Below, in pieces: positions 16,692 through 29,718 of a stretch of 64,000 nt of DNA; position 1 is the first letter of the stretch; every line of letters starts with the position of its first letter. The position numbers and the translations under genes were made by a program. The notes under the pieces were generated by a model, which saw nothing but the letters and a program-made list of their open reading frames with translations, had not been told where the DNA came from and did not search any database. Origin of the DNA: JAXMEQ01 sp046348225 (GTDB taxonomy: Bacteria; Pseudomonadota; Gammaproteobacteria; Burkholderiales; Burkholderiaceae_C). The stretch is taken from assembly GCA_046348225.1 (NCBI GenBank), contig JAXMEQ010000004.1, forward strand, positions 255,026-319,025. The letters run 5' to 3'.

Positions 16692-18077
16692 ATGAAAATG
16701 CGGAGCATGAGCGCCGCCGCAATTGCCCTGAACCGCTTTGGCCTGGGTGCCCGGCCCGACGAGCCGGCGCCGGGCGATGCCCAGCGCTGGCTGCTGCAGC
16801 AGCTGGACCCGTTTGACTCGTTGCCCGCGCCCTCGCGGGCACTGTCGCGCACGCCGGCCTTGCTGGACACCTGGCTCGCGCAGCAGCGTGCCGTCCGCCA
16901 GGCGCCCGAGGGCGAGCGCGCCGGCATCCGCGAGGCCTACCTGCGCAAAGCCCGCGAAGAATACATCGCCGCCGCCGGCGCGCGCACCGCCAGCGCCCTG
17001 CAAACCACCACGCCGTTTGTTGAAAGGCTGGTGCATTTCTGGGCCAACCATTTCGCGGTGTCGGTCGACAAGCTGCTGGTGGTGGGCCTGGCCGGCGGCT
17101 TTGAGGCCGACGCCATCCGCCCGCATGTGCTGGGCCGGTTTGAAGACCTGCTGCTCGCCGTGGTCCGGCACCCGGCGATGCTGCTGTACCTGGACCAGGC
17201 GCAGTCCATCGGCCCCGCCAGCCCTGTGGCCTTGCGCGCGCATGAGCGCCAGCCGCTGCGCGGTCGCGGCCTGAACGAAAACCTGGCCCGCGAAATTCTG
17301 GAACTGCACACCCTGGGCGTGCGTGGTGGCTACACGCAGGACGACGTGACCGAGTTTGCCCGCGCCCTGACAGGCTGGACGCTGCCGGCCGATGACGGCG
17401 CCAGCGGCGTCACGGCCACTTTCCGCTTTGTGCCGGCCCTGCACGAGCCTGGGCCCCGCACGGTGCTGGGCCGCAGCCATGCCGCCGGCGGCGAGCAGCA
17501 GGCGCGCGACATCCTGCACCAGCTGGCCACGGCACCGGCCACCGCGCAGCACATCGCGCGAAAGCTGGCGCGGCATTTCGTGGCTGACGACCCGCCGCCC
17601 GCGCTGGTGGCGCGCCTGGCCGCCACCTTTTTGCGCACCGGGGGCGACCTGCCCAGCCTGTACCGTGACCTGGTGGCGGCCCCTGAAGCCTGGCAGCCGA
17701 CGGGCGCCAAGTTCAAGTCGCCATGGGACTGGGCGGTCTCCAGTTTCCGCGCCCTGGGGCGCAGCGAGGTGCCAGCCATGCAGGCGACGAACCTGTTGAA
17801 CCAGCTGGGGCAGCCGGTGTGGCGGCCCGGCTCACCGGCCGGCTACGACGACGGGGCCGCCACCTGGGCGGCGCCAGACGCACTGCTGCGGCGCGTCGAG
17901 GCGGCGCAACGCATCGCCACGCAAGCTGGCGGCGCCGTGGATGCGCGCACGCTGGCGCCGCGGCTGCTGCCGGGTGGCGCTTTGGGCGAAGCCACGGCCA
18001 GTGCCATCGCACGGGCCGAAAGCGGCAACACGGCGCTGGCGCTGTTGCTGGTGTCCCCCGAGTTTTTGAGGCGCTAA
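16692..18077 (+). CDS. DUF1800 family protein
   Basis: A 461-residue protein of the DUF1800 family, recognisable from AALNRFGLGARPDE-type wording at the N-terminus, VHFWANHFAVS, the NENLAREILELHTLGV block and TEFARALTGW. It stands two bases ahead of a DUF1501 gene; these two families almost always occur as a pair. No clear signal peptide. The biochemical role of the pair is not established. The start is one of three close ATG codons (16692 the longest). Confidence 0.9.
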   Translation: MKMRSMSAAAIALNRFGLGARPDEPAPGDAQRWLLQQLDPFDSLPAPSRALSRTPALLDTWLAQQRAVRQAPEGERAGIREAYLRKAREEYIAAAGARTASALQTTTPFVERLVHFWANHFAVSVDKLLVVGLAGGFEADAIRPHVLGRFEDLLLAVVRHPAMLLYLDQAQSIGPASPVALRAHERQPLRGRGLNENLAREILELHTLGVRGGYTQDDVTEFARALTGWTLPADDGASGVTATFRFVPALHEPGPRTVLGRSHAAGGEQQARDILHQLATAPATAQHIARKLARHFVADDPPPALVARLAATFLRTGGDLPSLYRDLVAAPEAWQPTGAKFKSPWDWAVSSFRALGRSEVPAMQATNLLNQLGQPVWRPGSPAGYDDGAATWAAPDALLRRVEAAQRIATQAGGAVDARTLAPRLLPGGALGEATASAIARAESGNTALALLLVSPEFLRR

Positions 18078-18079
18078 GC

Positions 18080-19221
18080 ATGAACCTGGATCGACGCCAT
18101 TTCCTCGGCACGGCGGCAGTGCTGGCCGCGCCGCGCATCCTGTTCGCGCAGGCCGACACCGAGCGCCGCTTCATCTTCGTCATCCAGCGCGGTGCGGCCG
18201 ATGGCTTGAACACGGTCATCCCCTACGCCGAGCCGGCCTACGCCAGCACCCGCGGCGCCCTGGCCATCGACAGTGCCAGCGCGCTGAAGCTAGACGGCAG
18301 CTTCGCCCTGCACCCGTCGCTGGGTCGTCTGCATGCCCTGTATGGCGCGGGGCAGGCCACGTTCTTCCACGCCGTGGCGTCTGCCTACCGCGAGCGTTCG
18401 CATTTCGACGGCCAGAACGTGCTGGAAACGGGTGGCAACGCGCCGTACCAGGTCAAGGACGGCTGGATGAACCGGCTGCTGGGCGCGCTGCCGCGCAGCG
18501 GCAAGCCCCCGGTGGCGTTTTCGCCCGGCATTCCGCTGGCGCTGCGCGGTGCGGGCGAAGTCACTTCCTACGCATCGTCAGCCTTGCCGCAGGCCAACGA
18601 CGACCTGATGCTGCGGGTGGAACAGCTCTACGCGCGCGACGCACAACTGCATGCGCTGTGGTCGTCTGCCCTGGAGGCGCGCAGCATGGCGGGTGGCATG
18701 GCCGGTGGGGGCAACCGGCGGGATGTGGCCGCACTCGGGCGGACGGCGGCCGGATTCCTGGCGCGCAGCGACGGGCCGCGCATCGCGATGATCGAAACCG
18801 ACGGCTGGGACACCCACAGCGCCCAGGCCCCGCGGCTCGCCAACCAGTTGAAGGGGCTGGACGCCCTGGTGGCCGGTCTGCAGGACGGGCTGGGCGCCAC
18901 GTGGGCGCAAACGGTGGTGCTGGTGGCCACCGAGTTTGGCCGCACGGTGGCCGCCAACGGCACCGGCGGCACAGACCACGGCACCGGCGCGGTGGCCATG
19001 CTGCTGGGCGGCGCGGTGCAGGGCGGCCGTGTCGTGGCCGACTGGCCCGGGCTGGCCCCTGCGAACCTGCTGGACGGCCGCGATCTCAAGCCGACGCTGG
19101 CGCTGGACGCGCTGGTCACAGCGGTTTGTTCTGAAAGCTTCGGTGTCGACCCGGCGCGGCTGAGGCCGGTGCTGTTCCCCTACGCTGCCCCGGCCAGGCC
19201 GTTGGCCCGGCTGCTGCGCGC

Positions 19222-19225
<4 letters not shown>
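18080..19225 (+). CDS. DUF1501 family protein, probable Tat substrate
   Basis: A 381-residue protein, partner of the DUF1800 gene. The N-terminus MNLDRRHFLGTAAVLAAP has a twin-arginine-type signal. The alkaline-phosphatase-like fold of the family is suggested by TDGWDTH, ATEFGRTVAANGTGGTDHG and metal-binding-type Asp/His residues. It is likely exported folded to the periplasm. The stop codon overlaps that of recQ in CTAG (19222-19225). Function unknown. Confidence 0.9.
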
Positions 19226-21069
<1,844 letters not shown>

Positions 21070-21071
21070 GC

Positions 21072-21464
21072 CTACATCTGCTCCCAGGGCAGGCCGTCGT
21101 AGCGCCAGCCGTTGAGCGTGGAGCGCTTGAACTGCTCGTCCAGGTCGCCTTCAAAGCCGTGCACCACATGGGCCACGTCGGTGAAGCCGGCGGCCTCCAG
21201 CGCCTCGCCGGCGGCCAGGGTGCGCTTGCCGCTGCGGCAGATCAGCAGCACCGGGCGGCTTTTGTCGCCGGCCTCGCGCTCCACGGCGGCGGCAAAGCCG
21301 GCCGGGTTGGGCGTGAGGTCGGGGTATTCGTACCAGGGAATGTTCTCCACCCCCGGCGGGCGGCCCACGTAGAGCGACTCGATCTCCATGCGCACGTCCA
21401 CGAACAGCGTGTCCGGCCGCTGCTGGAGCTGGGCCCAGGCCTCCTTGGGGAGCAGGTGTTTCAT
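21072..21464 (-). CDS. Rhodanese-domain protein
   Basis: A 130-residue single rhodanese domain with active-site Cys76 in the loop CRSGKRT, giving a sulfurtransferase-type persulfide site. Predicted cytoplasmic, with no signal. It ends two bases before recQ starts and is probably co-transcribed with it. The start at 21464 places it 46 bases from the divergent metH start at 21511. The sulfur donor and acceptor are unknown. Confidence 0.88.
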   Translation of the reverse strand: MKHLLPKEAWAQLQQRPDTLFVDVRMEIESLYVGRPPGVENIPWYEYPDLTPNPAGFAAAVEREAGDKSRPVLLICRSGKRTLAAGEALEAAGFTDVAHVVHGFEGDLDEQFKRSTLNGWRYDGLPWEQM

Positions 21465-21510
21465 GCCCTGTATTGTCCAAGCAAATCGGGTGGCGCCTAA
21501 AATTGCAGGC

Positions 21511-22557
21511 ATGAAACCCATCGCCTACACCCGCGGCCAGGCCTTGCCCGGCATTCTTGCGCAGCGCATCGCCATCCTCGACGGCGCCATGGGCACCATG
21601 ATCCAGCGCTTCAAGCTGAGCGAGGCGCAGTATCGGGGCGAGCGCTTCAAGTACTTCACGCGCGACGTCAAGGGCAACAACGAGCTGCTGAGCCTGACGC
21701 GCCCCGACGTGATCGCCGACATCCACGAGGGCTACCTCGCCGCCGGGGCCGACATCATCGAGACCAACACCTTTGGCGCCACCTCCATCGCCCAGGCCGA
21801 CTACGACATGCAGGGCCTGGCGCGCGAGATGAACCTGGCCTCCGCCCGAATCGCCCGCGCCGCCTGCGACAAGTTCAGCACGCCCGACAAGCCGCGCTTT
21901 GCCGCCGGCGCCCTGGGCCCCACGCCCAAGACGGCCAGCATCAGCCCCGACGTGAACGACCCCGGCGCCCGCAATGTGGACTTTGAAACCCTGCGCGCGG
22001 CTTATTACGAGCAGGTCGAGGCGCTGGTCGAGGGCGGGTGCGACCTGCTGCTGGTCGAGACAATTTTTGACACGCTCAACGCCAAGGCCGCGCTGTTTGC
22101 CATTGACGAGTACTTTGCCAACACCGGCCAGCGCCTGCCGCTCATCATCAGCGGCACCGTGACCGACGCGTCCGGCCGTATCCTGAGCGGCCAGACGGTT
22201 ACCGCCTTCTGGTACAGCGTGCGCCACGCGCAGCCGCTGGCCATCGGCCTGAACTGCGCGCTGGGCGCGGCGCTGATGCGCCCCTACATCCAGGAGCTGA
22301 ACCGTGTGGCGCCGGATACCTTCATCAGCTGCTACCCCAACGCCGGCCTGCCCAACCCGATGGCCGAAACCGGCTTTGACGAGACGCCCGACGTCACCAG
22401 CCGGCTGCTGCGCGAGTTTGCCGCCGAGGGGCTGGTGAACATTGTGGGCGGCTGCTGCGGCACCACGCCCGAGCACATTGGGGCCATCCGTGCGGCGGTG
22501 CAGCCGCTGGCGGCACGCACGCTTCAGCGCGAGTTTTTCTACAAGGAAGCGGCCTGA
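21511..22557 (+). CDS. metH: Methionine synthase, homocysteine-binding half (split MetH)
   Basis: A 348-residue homocysteine S-methyltransferase domain matching the first third of MetH. It includes DGAMGTMIQ, the zinc-ligand segment GLNCALG, and the paired cysteines GGCCGTTPEHI. The remaining MetH domains are encoded separately at 24746-27466, after three unrelated genes. The zinc site is complete, so the polypeptide should work in trans with the second half. Its 3' end overlaps the convergent LysR gene by 19 bases. No riboswitch is visible upstream of this half. Confidence 0.93.
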   Translation: MKPIAYTRGQALPGILAQRIAILDGAMGTMIQRFKLSEAQYRGERFKYFTRDVKGNNELLSLTRPDVIADIHEGYLAAGADIIETNTFGATSIAQADYDMQGLAREMNLASARIARAACDKFSTPDKPRFAAGALGPTPKTASISPDVNDPGARNVDFETLRAAYYEQVEALVEGGCDLLLVETIFDTLNAKAALFAIDEYFANTGQRLPLIISGTVTDASGRILSGQTVTAFWYSVRHAQPLAIGLNCALGAALMRPYIQELNRVAPDTFISCYPNAGLPNPMAETGFDETPDVTSRLLREFAAEGLVNIVGGCCGTTPEHIGAIRAAVQPLAARTLQREFFYKEAA

Positions 22558-23486
22558 GGGGCCTGATGGGCTCCGCCGGAGCCGCCTGAGGCCGGCAGGG
22601 TGCGCGCGTCGCGCATCATGTCAATGAAGCGCCGCGCGCCAAGGCCCAGCGGGCGCTCCTTGGACCACACCACGTCCACCCACAGCTCCAGCGCATTGGT
22701 CAGGTTGTCAAACGGAAGCTCGCGCAGCGCGCCTTCGGCCAGCGCGGTGCGCACAAAGCTGCGCGGCAGCCAGCCCCAGCCCAGCCCGGCCTTGATCAGG
22801 CTTAGCGCCGCCTCGGGCGCGTCGGTGCGCCAGACCTGGCGCGCAAACACCACCCGCGGGTCGGTGATGGCGCGGTCGCGGCTGGCCACCACCACCTGGC
22901 GCGTGTCGATCAAATGCGCCTCGCGCAGGCCGCCGGGCCCTGCGGCCTGCAGCACCGGATGGCCGGGCGCCATCACAGCCACCAGCGTTTCGCTACCCAC
23001 CTCCTGGAAGCCCTCGCGCCCGTCCAGGCTGGGCCGCTCGAACACCAGTGCCAGCTGCACGCGGCCCTCATGCAGCAGGCGCAGGGCGTCGGCCTGCTGC
23101 GCGGCCAGCACCTCTACCTCCAGCAGCGGGTAGTCGTGTGCCAGTGCGGCCAGTGGTGCGGCCCAGGGCGCGGTCAAAAGTTCGGGCGCGATGGCAATGG
23201 CCAGGCGGCTTTCGAGCCCCTGCGTCAGGCTCAGGGCATGGGCCTGCAGCTGGCGCAGCTGCGCGGCCAGCTGGCGCGCCTGCGGCTCCAGCGCACGCGC
23301 GGCCGGCGTGGGCTGCGGCTCGCGGCCGCTGCGGTCAAACAGGGCCAGGCCCAGCTCGGCCTCCAGGTGGCCCATGGTCATGCTCACGGCCGACGGCACC
23401 CGCTTCAGCTGCCGCGCGGCGGCTGAGAACGAGCCCGCGTCCAGCACGGCCAGAAAGACGTGAACGTTATCGCTGGTGAAGGCCAT
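22539..23486 (-). CDS. LysR regulator, probable controller of the PACE pump
   Basis: A 315-residue LysR protein. The N-terminal helix-turn-helix reads FSAAARQLKRVPSAVSMTMGHLE, followed by a standard effector domain. It is divergent from a PACE-family efflux gene, matching the AceR/aceI layout known from Acinetobacter. It probably activates that gene in response to a pump substrate. The gap of 74 bases carries T-N11-A type sites. Confidence 0.88.
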   Translation of the reverse strand: MAFTSDNVHVFLAVLDAGSFSAAARQLKRVPSAVSMTMGHLEAELGLALFDRSGREPQPTPAARALEPQARQLAAQLRQLQAHALSLTQGLESRLAIAIAPELLTAPWAAPLAALAHDYPLLEVEVLAAQQADALRLLHEGRVQLALVFERPSLDGREGFQEVGSETLVAVMAPGHPVLQAAGPGGLREAHLIDTRQVVVASRDRAITDPRVVFARQVWRTDAPEAALSLIKAGLGWGWLPRSFVRTALAEGALRELPFDNLTNALELWVDVVWSKERPLGLGARRFIDMMRDARTLPASGGSGGAHQAPQAASL

Positions 23487-23500
23487 GGCGCGTCAATCTA

Positions 23501-23513
23501 TCAGTAAATCTGA
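23501..23513. promoter_or_regulatory. LysR-type box (T-N11-A)
   Basis: TCAGTAAATCTGA, a 13-base inverted repeat with T-N11-A spacing in the divergent LysR/PACE promoter region. A second pair ATCTGA...TCAGAT spans 23508-23538. Confidence 0.45.
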
Positions 23514-23560
23514 AACTACCTGACTTTTTATATCAGATCGGCAGACATAAAGTGCCGTCC

Positions 23561-23992
23561 ATGCAAGGAATCAAGCGGCGTGTGGTCTATGTGGCGCTCT
23601 ACGAGGCGATTGCCATCGCGGCCGCCACGGTGGGGCTGATGGCCATGAGCGGCCAGGGCGCGGTCCATTCGGGCGTGCTGTCGGTCATGGCGTCGGCCAT
23701 CGCGGTGGTGTGGAATCTGGCGTTCAACGCCACGTTCGAGTTCTGGGAGTCGCGCCAACTAAAGAAGGGCCGCAGCGTGGCGCGGCGCGTGGCGCACGCG
23801 GTTGGTTTTGAGGGCGGGCTGGCCGCCATCCTGGTGCCGGTGTTTGCCTGGTGGCTGGAGGTGACGCTGTGGCAGGCGCTGTGGATGGACCTGGGCCTGC
23901 TGCTGTTCTTTCTGGTCTACACCTTCGTCTTCAACTGGGTGTTTGACCGGGTGTTCGGCCTGCCGATGTCAGCGCAGCCGGCAGTGTCATAG
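23561..23992 (+). CDS. PACE-family efflux transporter
   Basis: A 143-residue inner-membrane protein with four helices arranged as two bacterial transmembrane pair domains. Family signatures are visible: RRVVYVALYEAIAI and WNLAFNATFEFWE in repeat 1, RVAHAVGFEGGLA and NWVFDRVFG in repeat 2. Known members (AceI) export chlorhexidine and short-chain diamines by proton antiport. The ATG at 23561 is preferred over an in-frame GTG at 23552. Confidence 0.88.
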   Translation: MQGIKRRVVYVALYEAIAIAAATVGLMAMSGQGAVHSGVLSVMASAIAVVWNLAFNATFEFWESRQLKKGRSVARRVAHAVGFEGGLAAILVPVFAWWLEVTLWQALWMDLGLLLFFLVYTFVFNWVFDRVFGLPMSAQPAVS

Positions 23993-24592
23993 CGGCATCA
24001 GGTTGTTGATTTCTTCCTGCATGGCCTGCGTGAGCTGGGCGTATAGCTTGAGCTTTTCAGCCTGGTCGCGCATGCGTTCGGCGATGCGCAGCGAGATGGC
24101 CATCATCAGCTTGGCGGCGGTGCGCGGGTCGTCGTCCAGCAGCTGGTTTAGCGCCGCGCGCGTGAGGATGGCGCAGCGCACCGTGCTCATGGCGGTGCAC
24201 GAAGCCGAGCGCGGCTCGCCGTCGAGCAGGCCCATTTCACCAATCAGGCTGCCGGGCCCCAGCACCGTCACGGTGATCGGCTCGGTGCGGCTGACCACGA
24301 TGGACTCGATGGTGACTTCGCCATCGAGCACCAGCAGCATGAAGTCGGTGTCTTCGGTGTCGCCTTCCTTGATGAAGGTCACGCCCTCGGCAATCTTGTG
24401 CGGCCTCATGTAGGTCACCACCACACGCGCTTCGTCATGGGTGAGCTGCATCAACGCACTGGGGGCGGTGAGCATTTCGGCCGCCAGGTCGGCGCTGGAC
24501 GAGCCCTCGATGGCGCGCAGGCGCTCCTCGGGCAGGCGTGACTCCTGGGCGTCCGGTGGACTGCGGCCGAAGAACTTGTTGAACATGGACAT
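23987..24592 (-). CDS. Cyclic-nucleotide-binding domain protein
   Basis: A 201-residue protein with one cNMP-binding domain (about 60-165), including the phosphate-cassette-like GPGSLIGEMGLLDGEPRSA. After it comes a C-terminal helix, with no helix-turn-helix. It is therefore a ligand-binding signalling protein rather than a CRP-type regulator. The start at 24592 follows from the family; the much longer in-frame extension is antisense to metH. It overlaps the PACE stop by six bases. Confidence 0.85.
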   Translation of the reverse strand: MSMFNKFFGRSPPDAQESRLPEERLRAIEGSSSADLAAEMLTAPSALMQLTHDEARVVVTYMRPHKIAEGVTFIKEGDTEDTDFMLLVLDGEVTIESIVVSRTEPITVTVLGPGSLIGEMGLLDGEPRSASCTAMSTVRCAILTRAALNQLLDDDPRTAAKLMMAISLRIAERMRDQAEKLKLYAQLTQAMQEEINNLMPL

Positions 24593-24646
24593 GGAAACAG
24601 CCGGTGGGTGGGGGTGGTGGCAGCGCTTGCCGGTAAAATGATGGTA

Positions 24647-24722
24647 ACTCAAGGAGCGCTGCAGCCGGTTCGGATTTGTGTCCGCGCCGGTCAGGCTTGA
24701 GTGAACCCCAACGGCGCTCACC
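24647..24722 (+). ncRNA. S-adenosylhomocysteine (SAH) riboswitch
   Basis: The conserved core AAGGAGCGCTGCAGCC and the block CAGGCTTGAG, followed by AACGGCGCTCACC, match the SAH riboswitch. P1 is ACTCAAG (24647-24653) with CTTGAGT (24696-24702). The inner hairpin is CCGG...CCGG closed by CGGA/TCCG. The pseudoknot is GAGCGC (24654-24659) with GCGCTC (24714-24719). It ends 23 bases before the metH start and close to its ribosome site. This class raises expression when SAH accumulates. Confidence 0.92.
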
Positions 24723-24745
24723 TGTACCGCAATGCAAGGTGAGCC

Positions 24746-27466
<2,721 letters not shown>

Positions 27467-27547
27467 CACCGCTTGCGCGGCCACCGCCTACACGGCGGGC
27501 CGCGCCGCGCTGATGGACAGCGCGCGCCGGCCCGATACGCTGGCCGC

Positions 27548-28504
27548 ATGGACCTGTCTTTCTGGAAGGCCCGCTTCTTGGGCCTGTTCGTGCGCCTGTG
27601 GCAGGGCGCGCTGCGACCCCTGCACCCCCTGTACCGCGCCGCCCTGCTCTGGGACGAAGCCGACGGCATGCGCATGAGCGCGGCGATGTCGTTCTACGGC
27701 ATCCTGAGCCTGGCGCCGCTGCTGGTGCTGCTGGTGGCCCTGCTGGGCTGGTGGGTGGACCGCGAGCTGCTGACCCACGGGCTGGTGTCGCAGATCGGCA
27801 CGCTGGTGGGCGAGCAGGGCGCGGCGGTGATCCAGCAGGCGCTGTCCAGCGCGCGCGAGCCGGCGCAGGGGCTGGTGGCGTCGGCGGCGGGCCTGGTGAT
27901 CCTGCTGTTTGGCGCCACCGGCGTGTTTGGCGAGTTGCAGTCCGCGCTGGAACGGCTGTGGCACCAAGGCCGCACCACCACACCGGACCAGGCCTGGTGG
28001 TACAGCGCCACCCTGCGCCTGCGCGGCGTGGGCTATGTGATGGCCTTCGGCTTTTTGCTGCTGGTGTCGCTGGCGCTGTCCACCCTGCTCAAGCTGTTCA
28101 CCGGCTGGGCGGGCGCCTGGCTGCCGCTGGAGCCGGTGCTGCTGCTGGTCAATGAGCTGGTGGCGTTTGCCGTGTGCGCCGGGCTGTTTGTGGGGCTGAT
28201 GCGCATGAGCGCCGGCCCCAAGCCGCCGCTGCGCGACCTGGTGCTGGGCGCCTGCATTGGCGCCACCCTGTTCACCGTGGGCCGGCAGGTGCTGGCGGCC
28301 TACCTGTCGACCGCGGCGGTGGTATCGGCCTACGGCGCGGCCGGCTCGCTGGTGGTGCTGCTGATGTGGATTTACTTCTCGTCGGGTGTGCTGCTGTTTG
28401 CCGCTGGCTGCGCGCGCGCCCTGGAAGAAGAGCGCTGCGCCAGCCAGAGCGCCAGCACCGCCAGTACGCTGGTGCCCAGCAGCCAGGCCAGGCCGGTGCG
28501 GTAG
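27548..28504 (+). CDS. YihY/BrkB-family membrane protein
   Basis: A 318-residue inner-membrane protein with about six helices. It has the family start GMRMSAAMSFYGILSLAPLL, the central LWH/alternating helices and the late segment SAYGAAGSLVVLLMWIYFSSG. The function of this family is not settled (once misannotated as RNase BN). The C-terminal tail past residue about 285 is hydrophilic and overlaps the MFS gene on the other strand by 133 bases. Confidence 0.9.
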   Translation: MDLSFWKARFLGLFVRLWQGALRPLHPLYRAALLWDEADGMRMSAAMSFYGILSLAPLLVLLVALLGWWVDRELLTHGLVSQIGTLVGEQGAAVIQQALSSAREPAQGLVASAAGLVILLFGATGVFGELQSALERLWHQGRTTTPDQAWWYSATLRLRGVGYVMAFGFLLLVSLALSTLLKLFTGWAGAWLPLEPVLLLVNELVAFAVCAGLFVGLMRMSAGPKPPLRDLVLGACIGATLFTVGRQVLAAYLSTAAVVSAYGAAGSLVVLLMWIYFSSGVLLFAAGCARALEEERCASQSASTASTLVPSSQARPVR

Positions 28505-29628
28505 CCCACCTCGCGGCTCCACAGCAGGCCCAGCGCCAGCGGGGCCACGGCGCGTGCCGCCGCCTGCGGCAGGCCGAGCGCGCCATTGAGCGAGGCCACA
28601 TGCTCGCGGCTCACATACTGCGCAATGGCCGTGCCCTTGACGATGGTCAGCATGCCGTTGCCCAGCCCGTACAGCAGCACGAACAGCAGCGCCCACACGC
28701 CCTGGCCGCCGCCGGCCAGCAGCGCCGCCAGCCCCAGCGGGATCAGGCAGGGGATGAGCCGGTTGGCCAGGTGCACGTCAAACCGGCTTTCAAAGAAGAA
28801 CAGCAGCAGCCGGCCCAGCACCTGGATCACGCCGATGCTGGCCGGGATGATGACGACCCAGGCCTCGCTCAGGCCGTTTTCGCGCAGCAGGCTGATCATG
28901 TGCGCGGGCAGTGCGGCCGTCACGGCCATCATCACCACCACAAACACGCCGATCAGCAGGAACGGCGCGCTGCGCAGGTGGTGCGCGAGGCTGTGTGATG
29001 GTCGGGCGTCGGTGCTGGCCGTGGCGGGCGCAATCGCGCGCCGGGGCGCGCCGCGCAGCCAGCGCGCGTGCAGCGGCGCACACACCAGCAGCTGCAGTGC
29101 CGCCAGCACCCACAGCGCCTGGCGCCAGCCCAGCGCGTGGATCAGCCAGGCCGACAGCGGGATGAACACCGTGCTGGCCAGCCCGCCCAGAAAGGTGAGC
29201 GTGATGATGGCGCGGCGAAAGTCGTGCGGAAAGCGGCGCGTGACCACCGCAAACACCGGGTTGTAGAGCGTGGCCGAAAGCGCCGCACCCAGCCCCAGCC
29301 ATACCGCATAGAACCCGGCCACCGACGACACGAAGCTGTGCAGGAACAGGCACAGCGCCACGGCCAGTGAGCCCAGTGTCATCACCGCGCGCTCGTGGCC
29401 CCGGTCAATCAGCCGGCCCACCGGCCAGGCGAGCAGCCCCTCGGCCAGGAGCGCCAGGCTGAACGCCAGCGACGACTGCGCACGGCTCAGGCCCAGCTCG
29501 CGCTCCACCGGCTCCATCAGCAGCGCAAAGGTGTAGAACACGCTGCCCCAGGTGACCAGCTGCCCCACCGAGAGCCAGCCCACCATCCGCCGGTCGTAGG
29601 AAAGGGCGGGGCCGGCGGCGGGCGTCAT
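28372..29628 (-). CDS. Major facilitator superfamily transporter
   Basis: A 418-residue protein with 12 predicted helices. The loop 2-3 motif GRLIDRGHERAVM is typical of the superfamily, and the central cytoplasmic loop (RAIAPATASTDARPS) separates two six-helix halves. The substrate is unknown; the sequence resembles monocarboxylate-type MFS members. The last 30 or so residues lie in the convergent overlap with the YihY gene. Confidence 0.88.
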   Translation of the reverse strand: MTPAAGPALSYDRRMVGWLSVGQLVTWGSVFYTFALLMEPVERELGLSRAQSSLAFSLALLAEGLLAWPVGRLIDRGHERAVMTLGSLAVALCLFLHSFVSSVAGFYAVWLGLGAALSATLYNPVFAVVTRRFPHDFRRAIITLTFLGGLASTVFIPLSAWLIHALGWRQALWVLAALQLLVCAPLHARWLRGAPRRAIAPATASTDARPSHSLAHHLRSAPFLLIGVFVVVMMAVTAALPAHMISLLRENGLSEAWVVIIPASIGVIQVLGRLLLFFFESRFDVHLANRLIPCLIPLGLAALLAGGGQGVWALLFVLLYGLGNGMLTIVKGTAIAQYVSREHVASLNGALGLPQAAARAVAPLALGLLWSREVGYRTGLAWLLGTSVLAVLALWLAQRSSSRARAQPAANSSTPDEK

Positions 29629-29654
29629 GGGCCGATTTTATCGCAGATTACAAA

Positions 29655-29711
29655 GCAAATCGGGCTGAAGCCCGCGTCGATGCTGCGTAAGGCGCTATCA
29701 AAAACATAGCA
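29655..29711 (+). repeat. Dispersed two-hairpin repeat, copy 4
   Basis: Arms CGGGCTGAAGCCCG and GCTATCAAAAACATAGC. It lies between the 3' end of comM and the 5' end of the MFS gene, eight bases from the comM stop. Confidence 0.85.
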
Positions 29712-29718
29712 TCTTGAA

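Noticed and set aside
15603..17576. 657-residue minus-strand frame
   Set aside because: Antisense to the hydrolase and DUF1800 genes, both of which have clear family motifs.
21485..21515. Possible sixth copy of the dispersed repeat before metH
   Set aside because: Only GCAAATCGGG matches; neither hairpin arm is present.
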